Numbered from the stretch's first letter, positions 1 through 9,446 are shown. The stretch: 64,000 nucleotides of DNA from Aminobacter ciceronei (GCF_014138625.1 NZ_JACJHY010000005.1:124001-188000), one strand, 5' to 3'. Numbers and translations are program-made. Notes: a model not told the origin generated them from the letters alone.

Positions 1-113
1 ACGACCAGATGGTCGGCCCGGAAAGCCCGCTCGCCGACTACGGTCTGGTTGCTGCTCCGGACGCAGAGCGCGCTGCCCAGCGCGAAGCCTTCGGCGCCGG
101 CAAGACCATGTAA
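1..113 (+). CDS. pstS: Phosphate-binding protein PstS, C-terminal end (partial)
   Basis: Reading from base 3, an open frame runs to TAA at 111-113 and ends in the residues EAFGAGKTM. Only about 36 residues are in the window, too few to show a domain. The call rests on the intact pstC directly downstream and the universal pstSCAB order. PstS is the periplasmic phosphate receptor of the high-affinity importer. The gene starts outside the window, so the promoter and any Pho box of the operon cannot be seen here. Confidence 0.8.
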   Translation, partial: DQMVGPESPLADYGLVAAPDAERAAQREAFGAGKTM

Positions 114-124
114 TCAACGAACTG

Positions 125-158
125 CCACGGGGCGTCGGAAAAATCCGGCGCCCCGTGG
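125..158 (+). other. Intergenic hairpin between pstS and pstC
   Basis: A perfect 10-bp inverted repeat (125-134 with 149-158) continues inward with a further four pairs, one of them G-U, around an A-rich loop. No T-run follows, so it looks less like a terminator than a 3' stabiliser that would leave pstS mRNA in excess over the transporter genes, as is usual for binding-protein genes. Confidence 0.55.
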
Positions 159-215
159 AATATTTCGCCGACTGTCCCGTTCGGCACAAAGAACCGAATT
201 CACCGAGGCCGGCCC

Positions 216-1682
216 ATGTCATTCCTGCTTGTCTTCGCCATCGTGCTCGCAATAGGCTTGGCCGCCTTCGTGGTTGGCCGGCAAAGGGCGCGCGCGCAGG
301 ATGATGGAACCGTCAAGCCGCACTCGCGGGCGCACTACCATGGCTGGTGGGCATTCCTGACCGGCGTCGTGCCGGCGGTGCTGTTCCTCGCCGCCTGGGA
401 CATCGGCGCCAGCGCCTATCTCAACAGCCACATCCATTCGTCCCTGCCGGCCGATGTCGCAGACGGCACCGTCGCGCATGAAGATCTGTCCGCAGGCCTG
501 GTCAAGAGCCTCGCCAGCGGATTGCGCAAGCTCGACAGCCAGACGCTTGCAACACTGCCCTCGACCTTTACCGAGCTGCAGCCGATGCTTGCCGCCAAGG
601 GCGTGGCGCTGGCTCCCGACACACAGGACTACATGATTCCGATCGCGACTGAGACCAACAGCGTCTCCGACCGCCTCGGCATGATCTCGGCCGTCGTCTC
701 GATCGGCCTCGCCCTGATCGGCGTCGGCTTCGGGCTGAAGGGCATCAGCCCGCGCGCCAGGGCACGCAACAATGTCGAGAAGGTGATGCTGTGGAGCCTG
801 CTCGGCGCCTCGACGCTCGCCATTCTCACGACCATCGGCATCGTTTTGTCGATGCTGTTCCAGACGATCGCCTTTTTCGAGAAGGTGCCGCTGACCAACT
901 TCTTCTTCGGCGCGGTGTGGGATCCGCGCTTCGCCGCTGCTGGTGCGGGCGCCAGCGAAGGCCAGTTCGGCCTGATCCCGCTGCTTGCCGGCACGCTCTA
1001 CATTGCCTTCGTCGCGCTGCTGGTCGCAGTGCCGATCGGCCTGATGTCGGCGGTCTACATGTCGGAATACGCAGCACCCAAGGTACGCGCGGTGGTCAAG
1101 CCGGCGCTCGAGCTGCTCGCCGGCATCCCGACAATCGTCTATGGTATCTTCGCGCTCGTCACGCTTGGGCCTTTCCTGCGCGACATCAGCGCGGCGCTCA
1201 CCGGCGGCACCCCGTTCATCCAGGCGCAGTCGATCCTGACCGCCGGCCTGGTCATGGGCGTGATGCTGATCCCGGTGGTCTCTTCGCTCTCCGATGACAT
1301 CATCACCGCCGTGCCGCGCGCCATGCGCGACGGCTCGCTCGGCCTTGGCGCCACGCGCTCGGAAACAATCAAGCGCGTCATCCTCCCAGCCGCTCTCCCG
1401 GGCATCGTCGGCGCCATCCTTCTGACCGCCTCGCGCGCCATCGGCGAAACGATGATCGTGGTGCTGGCAGCGGGCGTTGCCGCCAACCTGACACTCAACC
1501 CTTTCGAGGCGATGACCACCATCACCGTCAAGATCGTCAACCAGCTGACCGGCGATCTTGAATTCAACACGCCGCAGACGCTCGTCGCCTTCGCGCTCGG
1601 CATCACGCTGTTCGCGCTGACGCTGGTGATGAACATCGTCGCCCTTTACATCGTCCGGAAGTACCGGGAGCAGTACGAATGA
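216..1682 (+). CDS. pstC: Phosphate ABC transporter permease PstC
   Basis: The 488-residue membrane protein forms the PstSCAB inner-membrane channel together with PstA. An N-terminal membrane segment is followed by a roughly 150-residue periplasmic stretch, then the MetI-type permease domain from about residue 200. The EAA-like loop is visible as AMRDGSLGLGATRSETIKRV near residue 370. The N-terminal extension is longer than in E. coli PstC but normal for rhizobia. GAGG lies 7-8 bases before the ATG. The stop overlaps the pstA start in ATGA. In Sinorhizobium meliloti 1021 this gene is known to be frameshifted; here it is intact. Confidence 0.95.
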   Translation: MSFLLVFAIVLAIGLAAFVVGRQRARAQDDGTVKPHSRAHYHGWWAFLTGVVPAVLFLAAWDIGASAYLNSHIHSSLPADVADGTVAHEDLSAGLVKSLASGLRKLDSQTLATLPSTFTELQPMLAAKGVALAPDTQDYMIPIATETNSVSDRLGMISAVVSIGLALIGVGFGLKGISPRARARNNVEKVMLWSLLGASTLAILTTIGIVLSMLFQTIAFFEKVPLTNFFFGAVWDPRFAAAGAGASEGQFGLIPLLAGTLYIAFVALLVAVPIGLMSAVYMSEYAAPKVRAVVKPALELLAGIPTIVYGIFALVTLGPFLRDISAALTGGTPFIQAQSILTAGLVMGVMLIPVVSSLSDDIITAVPRAMRDGSLGLGATRSETIKRVILPAALPGIVGAILLTASRAIGETMIVVLAAGVAANLTLNPFEAMTTITVKIVNQLTGDLEFNTPQTLVAFALGITLFALTLVMNIVALYIVRKYREQYE

Positions 1683-2995
1683 CCGATATTTCGCTCGACA
1701 CGCTGACCGCGTCAGCTGCCCGTCCGCGCCGCGACATCGGCCTCAAGAAGCGCTATGCCGCCGAACGCCGCTTCCGACTCTATGGTGTGCTGGCGATCGC
1801 CATCGGCCTGGCCTTCCTGGCAGTGATGCTGACCTCGATCGTTTCCAAGGGCTACACGGCCTTCTGGCAGACGACGGTGACGCTGCCGATCAACTTCGAC
1901 GAAAAGATCATCGACCCGTCCAACAAGCGGGCGACCGATCCGAATGTGCTGATCACTGCGAACTATCCCAAGCTCGCCGAACAGGCGCTGATCGAGAAGC
2001 TCGGCATCGACCCGAACAACAAGGCCGATGTGCGCAAGCTCAAGGGCTTCCTGTCCGACAGCTCGCGGGTCCAGCTCCGGGCGATCGTCGCCGCCGACCC
2101 GTCGGTCATCGGCACGACCCGCAACGTCGACATCCTCGCCGCCGCCAATCTCGACTCGGCCTTCAAGGGTCAGATCGACCTCGACGTGCCGGAAAGCCGC
2201 CGCAAGGTGTCGGACCAGCAGGTCGAGTGGATGAACAAGCTCAAGGCCGAAGGCGTGATGGCCGAGCACTTCAATACCGGTCTGTTCAGCTACGGCGCAT
2301 CAAGCCGTCCTGAAACCTCGGGCGTCGGCGTAGCCCTCATCGGTTCGTTCTACATGATGGTGATCGTGCTCTTGCTGGCGCTGCCGATCGGCGTCGCCGC
2401 CTCGATCTATCTCGAGGAATTCGCCAAGAAGAGCCGCTTCACCGACCTGATCGAGGTCAACATCAACAACCTCGCCGCCGTGCCGTCGATCGTCTTCGGT
2501 CTGCTCGGCCTGGCCGTGTTCATCAATTTCCTCGGCCTGCCGCGTTCGGCATCCTTCGTCGGCGGCCTGGTGCTGACGCTGATGACGCTGCCGACCATCA
2601 TCATCGCGACGCGCGCCGCCTTGGCTGCCGTGCCGCCGTCGATCCGCTCGGCAGCGCTTGGCCTTGGCGCCTCGAAGATGCAGATGGTGTTCCAGCACAT
2701 CCTGCCACTGGCCGCCCCCGGCATCCTGACCGGCACGATCATCGGCCTGGCGCGTGCGCTCGGCGAGACAGCACCGCTGCTCTTAATCGGCATGGTCGCC
2801 TTCGTTGCCGACTATCCCAAGACGCCGTTCGATCCCGCAACCGCACTTCCGGTGCAGATCTACATGTGGGCGAACGAGGCCGAACGCGCCTTTGTCGAGC
2901 GCATGTCGGGCGCCATCATCATTCTTCTCATCTTCCTCATGGCCATGAACATCGTCGCCATCGTCCTGCGCCGCCGCTTCGAGCGCCGCTGGTAG
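1679..2995 (+). CDS. pstA: Phosphate ABC transporter permease PstA
   Basis: This 438-residue permease is the partner of PstC. A cytoplasmic N-terminus and one membrane segment (about residues 37-55) precede a long periplasmic loop, then the six-segment permease core from about residue 210. The coupling loop reads SIRSAALGLGASKMQMVFQH near residue 322. It is translationally coupled to pstC by a 4-bp ATGA overlap. Its length is typical of rhizobial PstA and well above E. coli PstA (about 296), because of the periplasmic insertion. Confidence 0.95.
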   Translation: MTDISLDTLTASAARPRRDIGLKKRYAAERRFRLYGVLAIAIGLAFLAVMLTSIVSKGYTAFWQTTVTLPINFDEKIIDPSNKRATDPNVLITANYPKLAEQALIEKLGIDPNNKADVRKLKGFLSDSSRVQLRAIVAADPSVIGTTRNVDILAAANLDSAFKGQIDLDVPESRRKVSDQQVEWMNKLKAEGVMAEHFNTGLFSYGASSRPETSGVGVALIGSFYMMVIVLLLALPIGVAASIYLEEFAKKSRFTDLIEVNINNLAAVPSIVFGLLGLAVFINFLGLPRSASFVGGLVLTLMTLPTIIIATRAALAAVPPSIRSAALGLGASKMQMVFQHILPLAAPGILTGTIIGLARALGETAPLLLIGMVAFVADYPKTPFDPATALPVQIYMWANEAERAFVERMSGAIIILLIFLMAMNIVAIVLRRRFERRW

Positions 2996-3019
2996 GGCAT
3001 GGACAAGGAGCATCCTGCT

Positions 3020-3844
3020 ATGAACATCATGACCGAAAAATCCCTCGACGACGCGGTGAATGCTGAGATGAACGCCAGAACGAACGAAATCATCAAGATG
3101 CGCGGCGACAAGGTGACCGTGCACTATGGCGAGAAGCAAGCGCTGTTCGGCGTCGATCTCGACGTTCGCCAGAATCAGGTGACGGCGCTGATCGGCCCGT
3201 CGGGCTGCGGCAAGTCGACCTTCCTGCGCTGCCTCAATCGCATGAACGACACCATCGACGCAGCCCGCGTCGGCGGCAAGATCACCCTCGACAGCGAAGA
3301 CATCTACGATCCCAAGATCGACGTCGTCGAGCTGCGTGCCCGCGTCGGCATGGTGTTCCAGAAGCCGAACCCGTTCCCGAAGTCGATCTACGAGAACGTC
3401 GCCTACGGCCCGCGCATCCATGGTCTCGCCAAGAACAAGGCCGAGCTCGACGTGATCGTCGAGAAGAGCCTGCAGAAGGCCGCTCTGTGGAATGAAGCCA
3501 AGGACCGCCTCAACGAGCCGGGCACCGGCCTGTCGGGCGGCCAGCAGCAGCGCCTGTGCATCGCGCGCGCCATCGCCGTTTCGCCCGAGGTGATCCTGAT
3601 GGACGAGCCGTGTTCGGCGCTCGACCCTATCGCCACCGCCAAGGTCGAGGAGCTGATCGACGAACTGCGCGAGAACTACACGATCGTCATCGTCACGCAC
3701 TCGATGCAGCAGGCGGCGCGCGTGTCGCAGCGCACGGCGATGTTCCACCTCGGCTATCTCGTCGAGGAAGGCCCGACCGACAAGATGTTCACCAACCCCG
3801 ACGACAAGCGGACGCAGGACTACATCACCGGCCGCTTCGGCTGA
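3020..3844 (+). CDS. pstB: Phosphate import ATP-binding protein PstB
   Basis: The 274-residue ATPase of the Pst importer has a Walker [10 protein letters not shown], the PstB-specific Q-loop [10 protein letters not shown], the signature LSGGQQQR, Walker B VILMDEP and the H-loop VTHSMQQA. The frame is open from an ATG at 2999, but the ATG at 3020 has AAGGAG ten bases upstream (3005-3010), so 3020 is chosen. It sits 24 bases after the pstA stop within the pst operon. Confidence 0.95.
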   Translation: MNIMTEKSLDDAVNAEMNARTNEIIKMRGDKVTVHYGEKQALFGVDLDVRQNQVTALIGPSGCGKSTFLRCLNRMNDTIDAARVGGKITLDSEDIYDPKIDVVELRARVGMVFQKPNPFPKSIYENVAYGPRIHGLAKNKAELDVIVEKSLQKAALWNEAKDRLNEPGTGLSGGQQQRLCIARAIAVSPEVILMDEPCSALDPIATAKVEELIDELRENYTIVIVTHSMQQAARVSQRTAMFHLGYLVEEGPTDKMFTNPDDKRTQDYITGRFG

Positions 3845-3882
3845 GTGGGTTTCGTCGCGGCACACGATACGAGGAAGAAATC

Positions 3883-4587
3883 ATGGGCGAACATACAGTC
3901 CGGTCCTTCGACGAAGAACTTCAGCACGTCGACCAGCTCATCCGCGACATGGGCGATCTTTCCGGCGCAATGGTGGCCGGCGCCATCCGCGCGCTTCTCA
4001 CATCCGACCAGGCACTGGCGCAAAACGTCGTTGCCGACGATACGATCATGGACGCCAAGCAGCGCGATCTCGACAATTCGGCGATCACGCTGATCGCCAA
4101 GCGCCAGCCGATGGCGCAGGATTTGCGCGCCGTGGTCGGTGCCATCCGCATGGCGGGTGACCTCGAGCGCATCGGCGACCTCGCCAAGAACATTGCCAAG
4201 CGCGTCGGCGCCGTCGGCCAGTCGCCGACCCCGCGCAATCTCTCGCATTCGATCGATGCGATGGCGCAGCTGGTGCTTGGCCAGGTTCGCGGCGTCGTCG
4301 ATCTCTATGTCGCGCGTCAGGCCGAGGGCCTGAAGGATCTGCGCGCCGACGACCAGAAGATCGACATCCAGTACACCGCCGTGTTCCGCGAACTCCTGAC
4401 CTACATGATGGAAGATCCGCGCAACATCACGGCCTGCACGCATCTGCTGTTCTGCGCCAAGAACCTCGAGCGCATCGGCGACCATGTCACCAACATCGCC
4501 GAGAACGCCTATTTCGTCGTGACGGGTACGCAGCTGCCGCTGAACCGGCCCAAGGTCGACGAGACCACGACGACGGTTCCGGCCTGA
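3883..4587 (+). CDS. phoU: Phosphate signalling regulator PhoU
   Basis: This 234-residue all-helical protein has two repeated PhoU three-helix bundles. The metal-binding E/DxxxD signatures appear as RMAGDLERIGDLAKNIAKR and, in the second half, CAKNLERIGDHVTNIAE. PhoU links the Pst transporter to the sensor kinase PhoR and holds the Pho regulon off when phosphate is plentiful. The ATG at 3883 has GAGGAAG 8 bases upstream. An upstream in-frame extension overlaps pstB and is ignored. Confidence 0.95.
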   Translation: MGEHTVRSFDEELQHVDQLIRDMGDLSGAMVAGAIRALLTSDQALAQNVVADDTIMDAKQRDLDNSAITLIAKRQPMAQDLRAVVGAIRMAGDLERIGDLAKNIAKRVGAVGQSPTPRNLSHSIDAMAQLVLGQVRGVVDLYVARQAEGLKDLRADDQKIDIQYTAVFRELLTYMMEDPRNITACTHLLFCAKNLERIGDHVTNIAENAYFVVTGTQLPLNRPKVDETTTTVPA

Positions 4588-4640
4588 GCATTTCCGCAAC
4601 CGCATGCGTTTGGCGCGGGGGCGCTGCATAGGTTAAATCA

Positions 4641-4667
4641 GCGCATGGTCCAGAAGCGGCCATGCGC
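4641..4667 (+). other. Small hairpin in the phoB leader
   Basis: GCGCATGG (4641-4648) is repeated inverted as CCATGCGC (4660-4667) with an 11-base loop, about 18 bases before the phoB start. No T-run follows. It may influence phoB translation or message processing; nothing more can be said. Confidence 0.35.
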
Positions 4668-4685
4668 AAGGACAAGGTATAGCCA

Positions 4686-5375
4686 ATGATCGCTCCCAAG
4701 GTCATGGTCGTCGAAGACGAAGAGCCGCTGGGCGTGCTGCTTCGCTACAATCTCGAATCCGAAGGCTATCAGGTCGAGGTCGTCACGCGTGGCGACGAGG
4801 CCGAGATCCGGCTCCAGGAAAACGTGCCCGACCTGCTGGTGCTCGACTGGATGGTGCCGGCGCTGTCGGGTATCGAACTGTGCCGCCGGCTCAGGATGCG
4901 TCCCGACACCGAACGCCTGCCGATCATCATGCTGACGGCGCGGGGCGAGGAAAGCGACAGGGTGCGCGGGCTTTCGACCGGGGCCGACGACTACCTGGTC
5001 AAGCCGTTCTCGACGCCGGAATTCATGGCGCGCGTCAAGGCGCTGCTGCGCCGGGCCAAACCCGAGGTGCTGTCCTCGGTGCTCAAGGTCGGCGACATCA
5101 TGCTCGACCGCGAGTCGCACCGCGTCTACCGCAAGAAGAGCGAGATCAAGCTCGGGCCGACCGAATTCCGCTTGCTCGAATTCATGATGCGGCACCCGGG
5201 CCGCGTGTTCTCGCGCAGCCAGTTGCTCGACAATGTCTGGGGCGAGACGATCTATATCGACGAGCGCACCGTTGACGTGCATGTCGGGCGCCTGCGCAAG
5301 GCGGTCAACAACGGCCGCATGCCTGACGTGATCCGGACCATTCGCGGTGCCGGCTACGCCATCCGCGAGGACTGA
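4686..5375 (+). CDS. phoB: Phosphate regulon response regulator PhoB
   Basis: The 229-residue OmpR-family regulator has a receiver domain (1-120) with acidic residues E10-D11, phosphoacceptor D54 in VLDWMVP and the KPF lysine near 105. A winged-helix DNA-binding domain (about 130-229) ends RTIRGAGYAIRED. When phosphorylated by PhoR it activates pst and other Pho genes. It is the last gene of the pst operon; no phoR is present in this window. AAGG lies about 10 bases before the ATG. Confidence 0.95.
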   Translation: MIAPKVMVVEDEEPLGVLLRYNLESEGYQVEVVTRGDEAEIRLQENVPDLLVLDWMVPALSGIELCRRLRMRPDTERLPIIMLTARGEESDRVRGLSTGADDYLVKPFSTPEFMARVKALLRRAKPEVLSSVLKVGDIMLDRESHRVYRKKSEIKLGPTEFRLLEFMMRHPGRVFSRSQLLDNVWGETIYIDERTVDVHVGRLRKAVNNGRMPDVIRTIRGAGYAIRED

Positions 5376-5393
5376 GCCGCTTCGGGCTCTTTT
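5374..5393 (+). terminator. Short terminator after phoB
   Basis: GAGCC (5374-5378) pairs with GGCTC (5385-5389) around a 6-base loop and is followed by TTTT. The stem overlaps the phoB stop. It lies in the short convergent gap with the ROK regulator gene and is only moderately stable. Confidence 0.5.
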
Positions 5394-5401
5394 CCGCTCA
5401 G

Positions 5402-6643
5402 CTAGGCGACGTCGGCACCGGCACGGCGTGGAGCCGTGCCTGCGGCAAAAATCTCCTGATCAACGGCAAGCAGCGCGCGCATCATCGCGCCCTCGCGTTT
5501 GAGCGGAACCTCGTTGGGTTCGGTGTCGAAGGAGATCGCCTTCGAGTGCAGCCCGCCCGCCGTCTTGGCGATGGCCGCGCGCACATGTGGCTCCATGATG
5601 TCGAAGGCGGTTGCGCCGACGCCGACGAAGGCGAGGGGGGCCGGGTCGAACAGCGCAAACATCGAGCCGAGTCCAAAGCCGATGGCTTCGCCGGCCTTGC
5701 GAAAGGCCTCGCGTTCGGGGCCATCATGGTCACGTGCCGCATCGGCCACGGCCCTGATGTCGTCGTCGGACAGGTCGGCCAGCGGCTCGGCATTCTCGTC
5801 GCCAACCCTTGCGTTGCGCCAGATGGCGTAGTTGCCGGCATAGGCCTCGATGCAGCCGCGGCGGCCGCAGCGGCAAAGCGCGCCGTCCGGGCGGTGGATC
5901 ATGTGGCCGAACTCGGCACCCGACGACTGCGTGCCGGTGAACAGCTCGCCCTTGATGACGAGGCCCATGCCGATGCCGTGCGAGAGCAGGATGGCGATGA
6001 AGTCGTCGCGATAACGCACCGGATCTCGCCAGCGCAGGGCCTCGGCGATCATGTTGCAGTCGTTCTCAACCGAAACAGGTACGCCGAACTCCTGCTCCAG
6101 CCGGTCGGCGAAGGGGATGTCGTCGTAGCGGGTGATCGGAGACCACAACAGCTTGCGCGAGGCGGCGTCGGTGATGCCCTGGACGGCGATGGCGATGCGT
6201 AGGACGGCGCCGCCCGAAGCACCGGCGCTGTCGATCAGGCGCCGGACCATTCCGACGCATTCGTCGACCAGCGCCTCGGCAGGCATCTGCTGCGTGACAA
6301 GCCGCCGGGTCTCTTCGGTCACGGTGTTGCCGGCATAGTCGATGATGGCGGCGGACAGGCTGTTGAGCGAGAGCACGACCGCAACGACAGACGCAGCGTC
6401 GGCATCGAGCATCAACCCGACCTGCGGCCGCCCCCGTTTCATGGAGACGGGTTCGCTGAACTTGGCCTCGGCAAGGATGCCTTCTGATATGAGATCGGAG
6501 GAAATCGTCGAGATCGTCGAATGGCTGAGGCCGGTGGTGGCAGCGATTTCGGTGCGCGATGGCTGGCTGGCTCGGCGAACCGCGGATATAACCATGGCGC
6601 GGTTGCGCCGTCTCAGATCGTCGTGACGTATGCCGACCGACAT
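5402..6643 (-). CDS. ROK-family transcriptional repressor (XylR/NagC type)
   Basis: The 413-residue protein has an N-terminal winged helix-turn-helix (about 20-65, containing EIAATTGLSHSTISTISSD) and a ROK sugar-kinase-like domain with the zinc signature CRCGRRGCIEAYAG near residue 260. The start at 6643 is chosen because GGGAGGAAG lies just upstream; a longer frame to 6703 lacks a ribosome site. It is divergent from the xylF operon across 248 bases with two operator-like palindromes. By family precedent it would repress that operon until the sugar or its phosphate binds. Confidence 0.85.
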   Translation of the reverse strand: MSVGIRHDDLRRRNRAMVISAVRRASQPSRTEIAATTGLSHSTISTISSDLISEGILAEAKFSEPVSMKRGRPQVGLMLDADAASVVAVVLSLNSLSAAIIDYAGNTVTEETRRLVTQQMPAEALVDECVGMVRRLIDSAGASGGAVLRIAIAVQGITDAASRKLLWSPITRYDDIPFADRLEQEFGVPVSVENDCNMIAEALRWRDPVRYRDDFIAILLSHGIGMGLVIKGELFTGTQSSGAEFGHMIHRPDGALCRCGRRGCIEAYAGNYAIWRNARVGDENAEPLADLSDDDIRAVADAARDHDGPEREAFRKAGEAIGFGLGSMFALFDPAPLAFVGVGATAFDIMEPHVRAAIAKTAGGLHSKAISFDTEPNEVPLKREGAMMRALLAVDQEIFAAGTAPRRAGADVA

Positions 6644-6741
6644 GTGCTCTCTTCCTCCCGGCGAAGCGCTGCCCTTCTTAAGCGGCAGTCCCTTACGCGC
6701 CAAGTGATTGTGACAGAGCCAGCGCCAAATGTCTCTATTTA

Positions 6742-6756
6742 TTTCGGGCTCCGAAA
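6742..6756. promoter_or_regulatory. Upstream ROK-regulator operator candidate
   Basis: The perfect palindrome TTTCGG-GCT-CCGAAA (6+3+6) lies between the divergent ROK regulator and xylF. It shares the TTTCG-N5-CGAAA pattern with the site at 6812-6832, and the centres are about 73 bases apart, near seven helical turns. That pattern suits a repressor binding two sites and looping. Confidence 0.7.
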
Positions 6757-6783
6757 AAAATAAGGAGCGCTCGCGAAACCATG

Positions 6784-6812
6784 TTGACAGTGGCCGGGCA
6801 TTGAGTCAGTAT
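6784..6812 (+). promoter_or_regulatory. Sigma-70-type promoter of the xylFHG operon
   Basis: A consensus -35 TTGACA (6784-6789) is followed after 17 bases by CAGTAT (6807-6812) as the -10. The downstream palindrome starts on the last base of the -10, so a bound repressor would block polymerase directly. Confidence 0.65.
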
Positions 6813-6832
6813 TTTTTCGAGGCTCGAAAAAA
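6812..6832. promoter_or_regulatory. Downstream ROK-regulator operator candidate
   Basis: This is a perfect 21-base palindrome with 9-base arms and a 3-base centre; the core is TTTCGA-GGC-TCGAAA. It covers the expected transcription start of xylF and matches the upstream palindrome at 6742-6756. Confidence 0.75.
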
Positions 6833-6891
6833 AGAGCTTCTCCAAGGGCTATCGCGAAGTAGGCGCGCCCATTGGGCGCAGGGAGGAAATA

Positions 6892-7932
6892 ATGAAAAAG
6901 TTTACCACCGCCATCCTGGCGGGCGTTGCCATGACTCTGTCGCTTACGGCAGTGGCTTCGGCAAAGGACAAGGTCATCGGCGTCTCCTGGTCGAACTTCC
7001 AGGAAGAGCGCTGGAAGACCGACGAAGCCGCCATGAAGGCCGCCATCGAGGCCGCCGGCGACAAGTACATCTCGGCTGACGCGCAGTCGTCGCCGGCCAA
7101 GCAGCTGACCGACGTCGAAAGCCTGATCTCCCAGGGCGCCAACGCCCTGATCATCCTGGCTCAGGACGCCTCGGCCATCGGACCGGCTGTCGACAAGGCC
7201 GTCGCCGAAGGCATTCCTGTTGTCGGCTACGACCGCCTGATCGAGAACAAGGACGCCTTCTACCTGACCTTCGACAACAAGGAAGTCGGCCGCATGCAGG
7301 CCAAGGGCGTGTTCGCCGCCAAGCCTGAAGGCAACTACGTCTTCATCAAGGGCAGCGGTGCAGATCCGAACGCCGACTTCCTGTTCGCCGGGCAGATGGA
7401 AGTGCTCAAGGAAGCCGTCGACGCCGGCAAGATCAAGAATGTCGGCGAGGCCTATACCGATGGCTGGCTGCCGGCCAATGCCCAGAAGAACATGGAACAG
7501 TTCCTGACCGCCAACGACAACAAGATCGACGCGGTCGTGGCTTCGAACGACGGCACCGCCGGTGGCGCGATCGCAGCGCTTCAGGCACAGGGCCTTGCCG
7601 GCTCGGTGCCGGTGTCGGGCCAGGACGGCGACCATGCCGCGCTGAACCGCATCGCGCTCGGCACTCAGACCGTCTCGGTGTGGAAGGACGCGCGCGAGCT
7701 CGGCAAGAACGCCGCCGAAATCGCCTCGCAGCTCGCCGATGGCAAGAAGATGGAAGAGATCGCCAACGTCACCAAGTTCAAGACGCCTGGCGGCCTCGAG
7801 CTGAACTCGGTCTTCCTGACGCCTGTTCCGATCACCAAGGACAACCTCGACGTCGTCATCGACGCCGGCTGGGTTGGCAAGGACGTGGTCTGCCAGGGCG
7901 TGGCGGCCGGTTCGGTCGCAGCCTGCAACTGA
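6892..7932 (+). CDS. xylF: Xylose-type sugar ABC transporter, periplasmic binding protein
   Basis: The 346-residue protein has a clear signal peptide ([24 protein letters not shown]) and a type I periplasmic-binding fold of the XylF group: [18 protein letters not shown] at the start, the PVVGYDRLI strand and the GQDGDHAAL segment. Its role is to capture D-xylose or a related sugar and deliver it to the permease. GGGAGG lies just before the ATG. A terminator follows the gene, so it is probably made in excess over xylH and xylG. Confidence 0.88.
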   Translation: MKKFTTAILAGVAMTLSLTAVASAKDKVIGVSWSNFQEERWKTDEAAMKAAIEAAGDKYISADAQSSPAKQLTDVESLISQGANALIILAQDASAIGPAVDKAVAEGIPVVGYDRLIENKDAFYLTFDNKEVGRMQAKGVFAAKPEGNYVFIKGSGADPNADFLFAGQMEVLKEAVDAGKIKNVGEAYTDGWLPANAQKNMEQFLTANDNKIDAVVASNDGTAGGAIAALQAQGLAGSVPVSGQDGDHAALNRIALGTQTVSVWKDARELGKNAAEIASQLADGKKMEEIANVTKFKTPGGLELNSVFLTPVPITKDNLDVVIDAGWVGKDVVCQGVAAGSVAACN

Positions 7933-7955
7933 GATCGGTTCGATCCGGTCGGTCA

Positions 7956-7983
7956 AACGCCGCGGCTTGCCCGCGGCGTTTTT
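7956..7983 (+). terminator. Attenuating terminator between xylF and xylH
   Basis: A perfect 10-bp stem (7956-7965 with 7971-7980), a 5-base loop and a short TTT tail. Because xylH and xylG follow on the same strand with no obvious promoter of their own, it probably works as a partial terminator. Confidence 0.75.
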
Positions 7984-8072
7984 CAAAAGCGCCCGCTTCA
8001 TGACATGGCGGATTGACCCTATCATGCGCACACCGGCTGCCGCTTAGACGGCTATCCGGTCGGGAGGTAACA

Positions 8073-9425
8073 ATGACAGACACGACAACCAACGCGCCGG
8101 CAGACCGAGCGCGAACGACCGAACTCGGCCCGGTCGGACGCTTTCTCAAGGCAACCGAGATCGATACGCGCATGCTCGGCATGGTCGGTGCGCTGCTCCT
8201 GATCTGGGTCGGGCTGCAGGTGATTTCGAGCTTGCGCCTTGGCGTCAACCCGTTCGAATTCGACAGCCGCACCTTCCTGACCGCCCGCAATCTGTGGAAC
8301 CTGTCGGTGCAAGCGTCTGCCGTGGCGATTATGGCGACCGGCATGGTGCTGGTTATCGTCATGCGCAATATCGACCTGTCGGTCGGGTCGGCCGAAGGCC
8401 TGATCGGCATGGTGATGGGCTTTGCCCAGGTGCATTTCCTGGTCAAAGCCGTCGGTCTCGAACTTGGTAATCCGTGGATCTGGGCGTTGGCACTTGCCAT
8501 TGGTATTGCGCTTGGCCTGATGATAGGCGCGCTGCAAGGTTTCGTCATCGCCTACATGGAGGTTCCTGCCTTCATCGTGACGCTGGGCGGATTGCTGATC
8601 TGGCGCGGGGCGGCCTGGTGGGTCACGTCAGGCCAGACGATCGCGCCGCTCGATGCCACCTTCCAGCTCATGGGTGGTGGTCCGCAGGGCGCCATCGGAG
8701 CGACGTGGAGTTGGATCGTCGGCCTTGTCGCATGCCTGGCTGTGGTGTTCCTGCTGCTGCGTGGCCGCCAGCAACGCAAGCGCTTCAAGTTTCCGCTGCG
8801 GCCGGTCTGGGCAGAGGCATTGCTCGGCGCCGTTACCTGCGGGGTCATCCTTGGCGCGATCTGGATCGCCAACTCCTACCCTTGGCCGATCGGTATCGTG
8901 CGTCGCTACGCCGAGGCCAACGGCATTACCATCCCTGAAGGCGGCCTGTTCATCGCCCACGGCATCGCCATTCCCGTCCTGATCGCGGTGGCAGTGGGCA
9001 TCGTCATGACCTTCGTCACCAACCGCACACGCTTTGGCCGCTATGTCTTCGCCATCGGCGGCAACCCGGAAGCAGCCAACCTCGCCGGTATCAACACGCG
9101 CTGGATCACCATGAAGGTGTTCATGATCATGGGCGTGCTGGCGGCGATCTCAGCGGCAGTCTCCAGTGCTCGCCTGAACTCGGCTACCAACTCGCTCGGT
9201 ACCCTGGACGAACTGCTGGTCATCGCGGCAGCGGTCATTGGCGGCACCTCGCTCGCCGGTGGCTCCGGCACCGTTGCCGGTGCCATGCTGGGTGCGCTTC
9301 TGATGCAGTCATTGCAGTCGGGCATGGTGCTGCTCAACATCGACACGCCGCTGCAGAACATCGTCGTTGGCCTGGTGCTGGTCGTGGCCGTCTGGCTCGA
9401 CACGCTCTATCGCAAGCGCGTCTAA
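8073..9425 (+). CDS. xylH: Xylose-type sugar ABC transporter permease
   Basis: The 450-residue BPD_transp_2 family permease has about ten membrane segments. Family marks are VIVMRNIDLSVGS (near residue 105) and GGNPEAANLAGINTRW (near 335). A 20-codon extension upstream to 8013 is rejected because GGGAGGTAACA stands directly before the ATG at 8073. Gene order binding protein-permease-ATPase matches xylFHG-type operons. Confidence 0.88.
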   Translation: MTDTTTNAPADRARTTELGPVGRFLKATEIDTRMLGMVGALLLIWVGLQVISSLRLGVNPFEFDSRTFLTARNLWNLSVQASAVAIMATGMVLVIVMRNIDLSVGSAEGLIGMVMGFAQVHFLVKAVGLELGNPWIWALALAIGIALGLMIGALQGFVIAYMEVPAFIVTLGGLLIWRGAAWWVTSGQTIAPLDATFQLMGGGPQGAIGATWSWIVGLVACLAVVFLLLRGRQQRKRFKFPLRPVWAEALLGAVTCGVILGAIWIANSYPWPIGIVRRYAEANGITIPEGGLFIAHGIAIPVLIAVAVGIVMTFVTNRTRFGRYVFAIGGNPEAANLAGINTRWITMKVFMIMGVLAAISAAVSSARLNSATNSLGTLDELLVIAAAVIGGTSLAGGSGTVAGAMLGALLMQSLQSGMVLLNIDTPLQNIVVGLVLVVAVWLDTLYRKRV

Positions 9426-9446
9426 CGAAATCCGGGAGCCAAGATC

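Noticed and set aside
2783-3865. 360-residue open frame on the minus strand
   Set aside because: Antisense to pstA and pstB.
4588-4685. Pho box before phoB
   Set aside because: No CTGTCAT-type repeats seen in the gap; phoB is probably read from the pst promoter outside the window.
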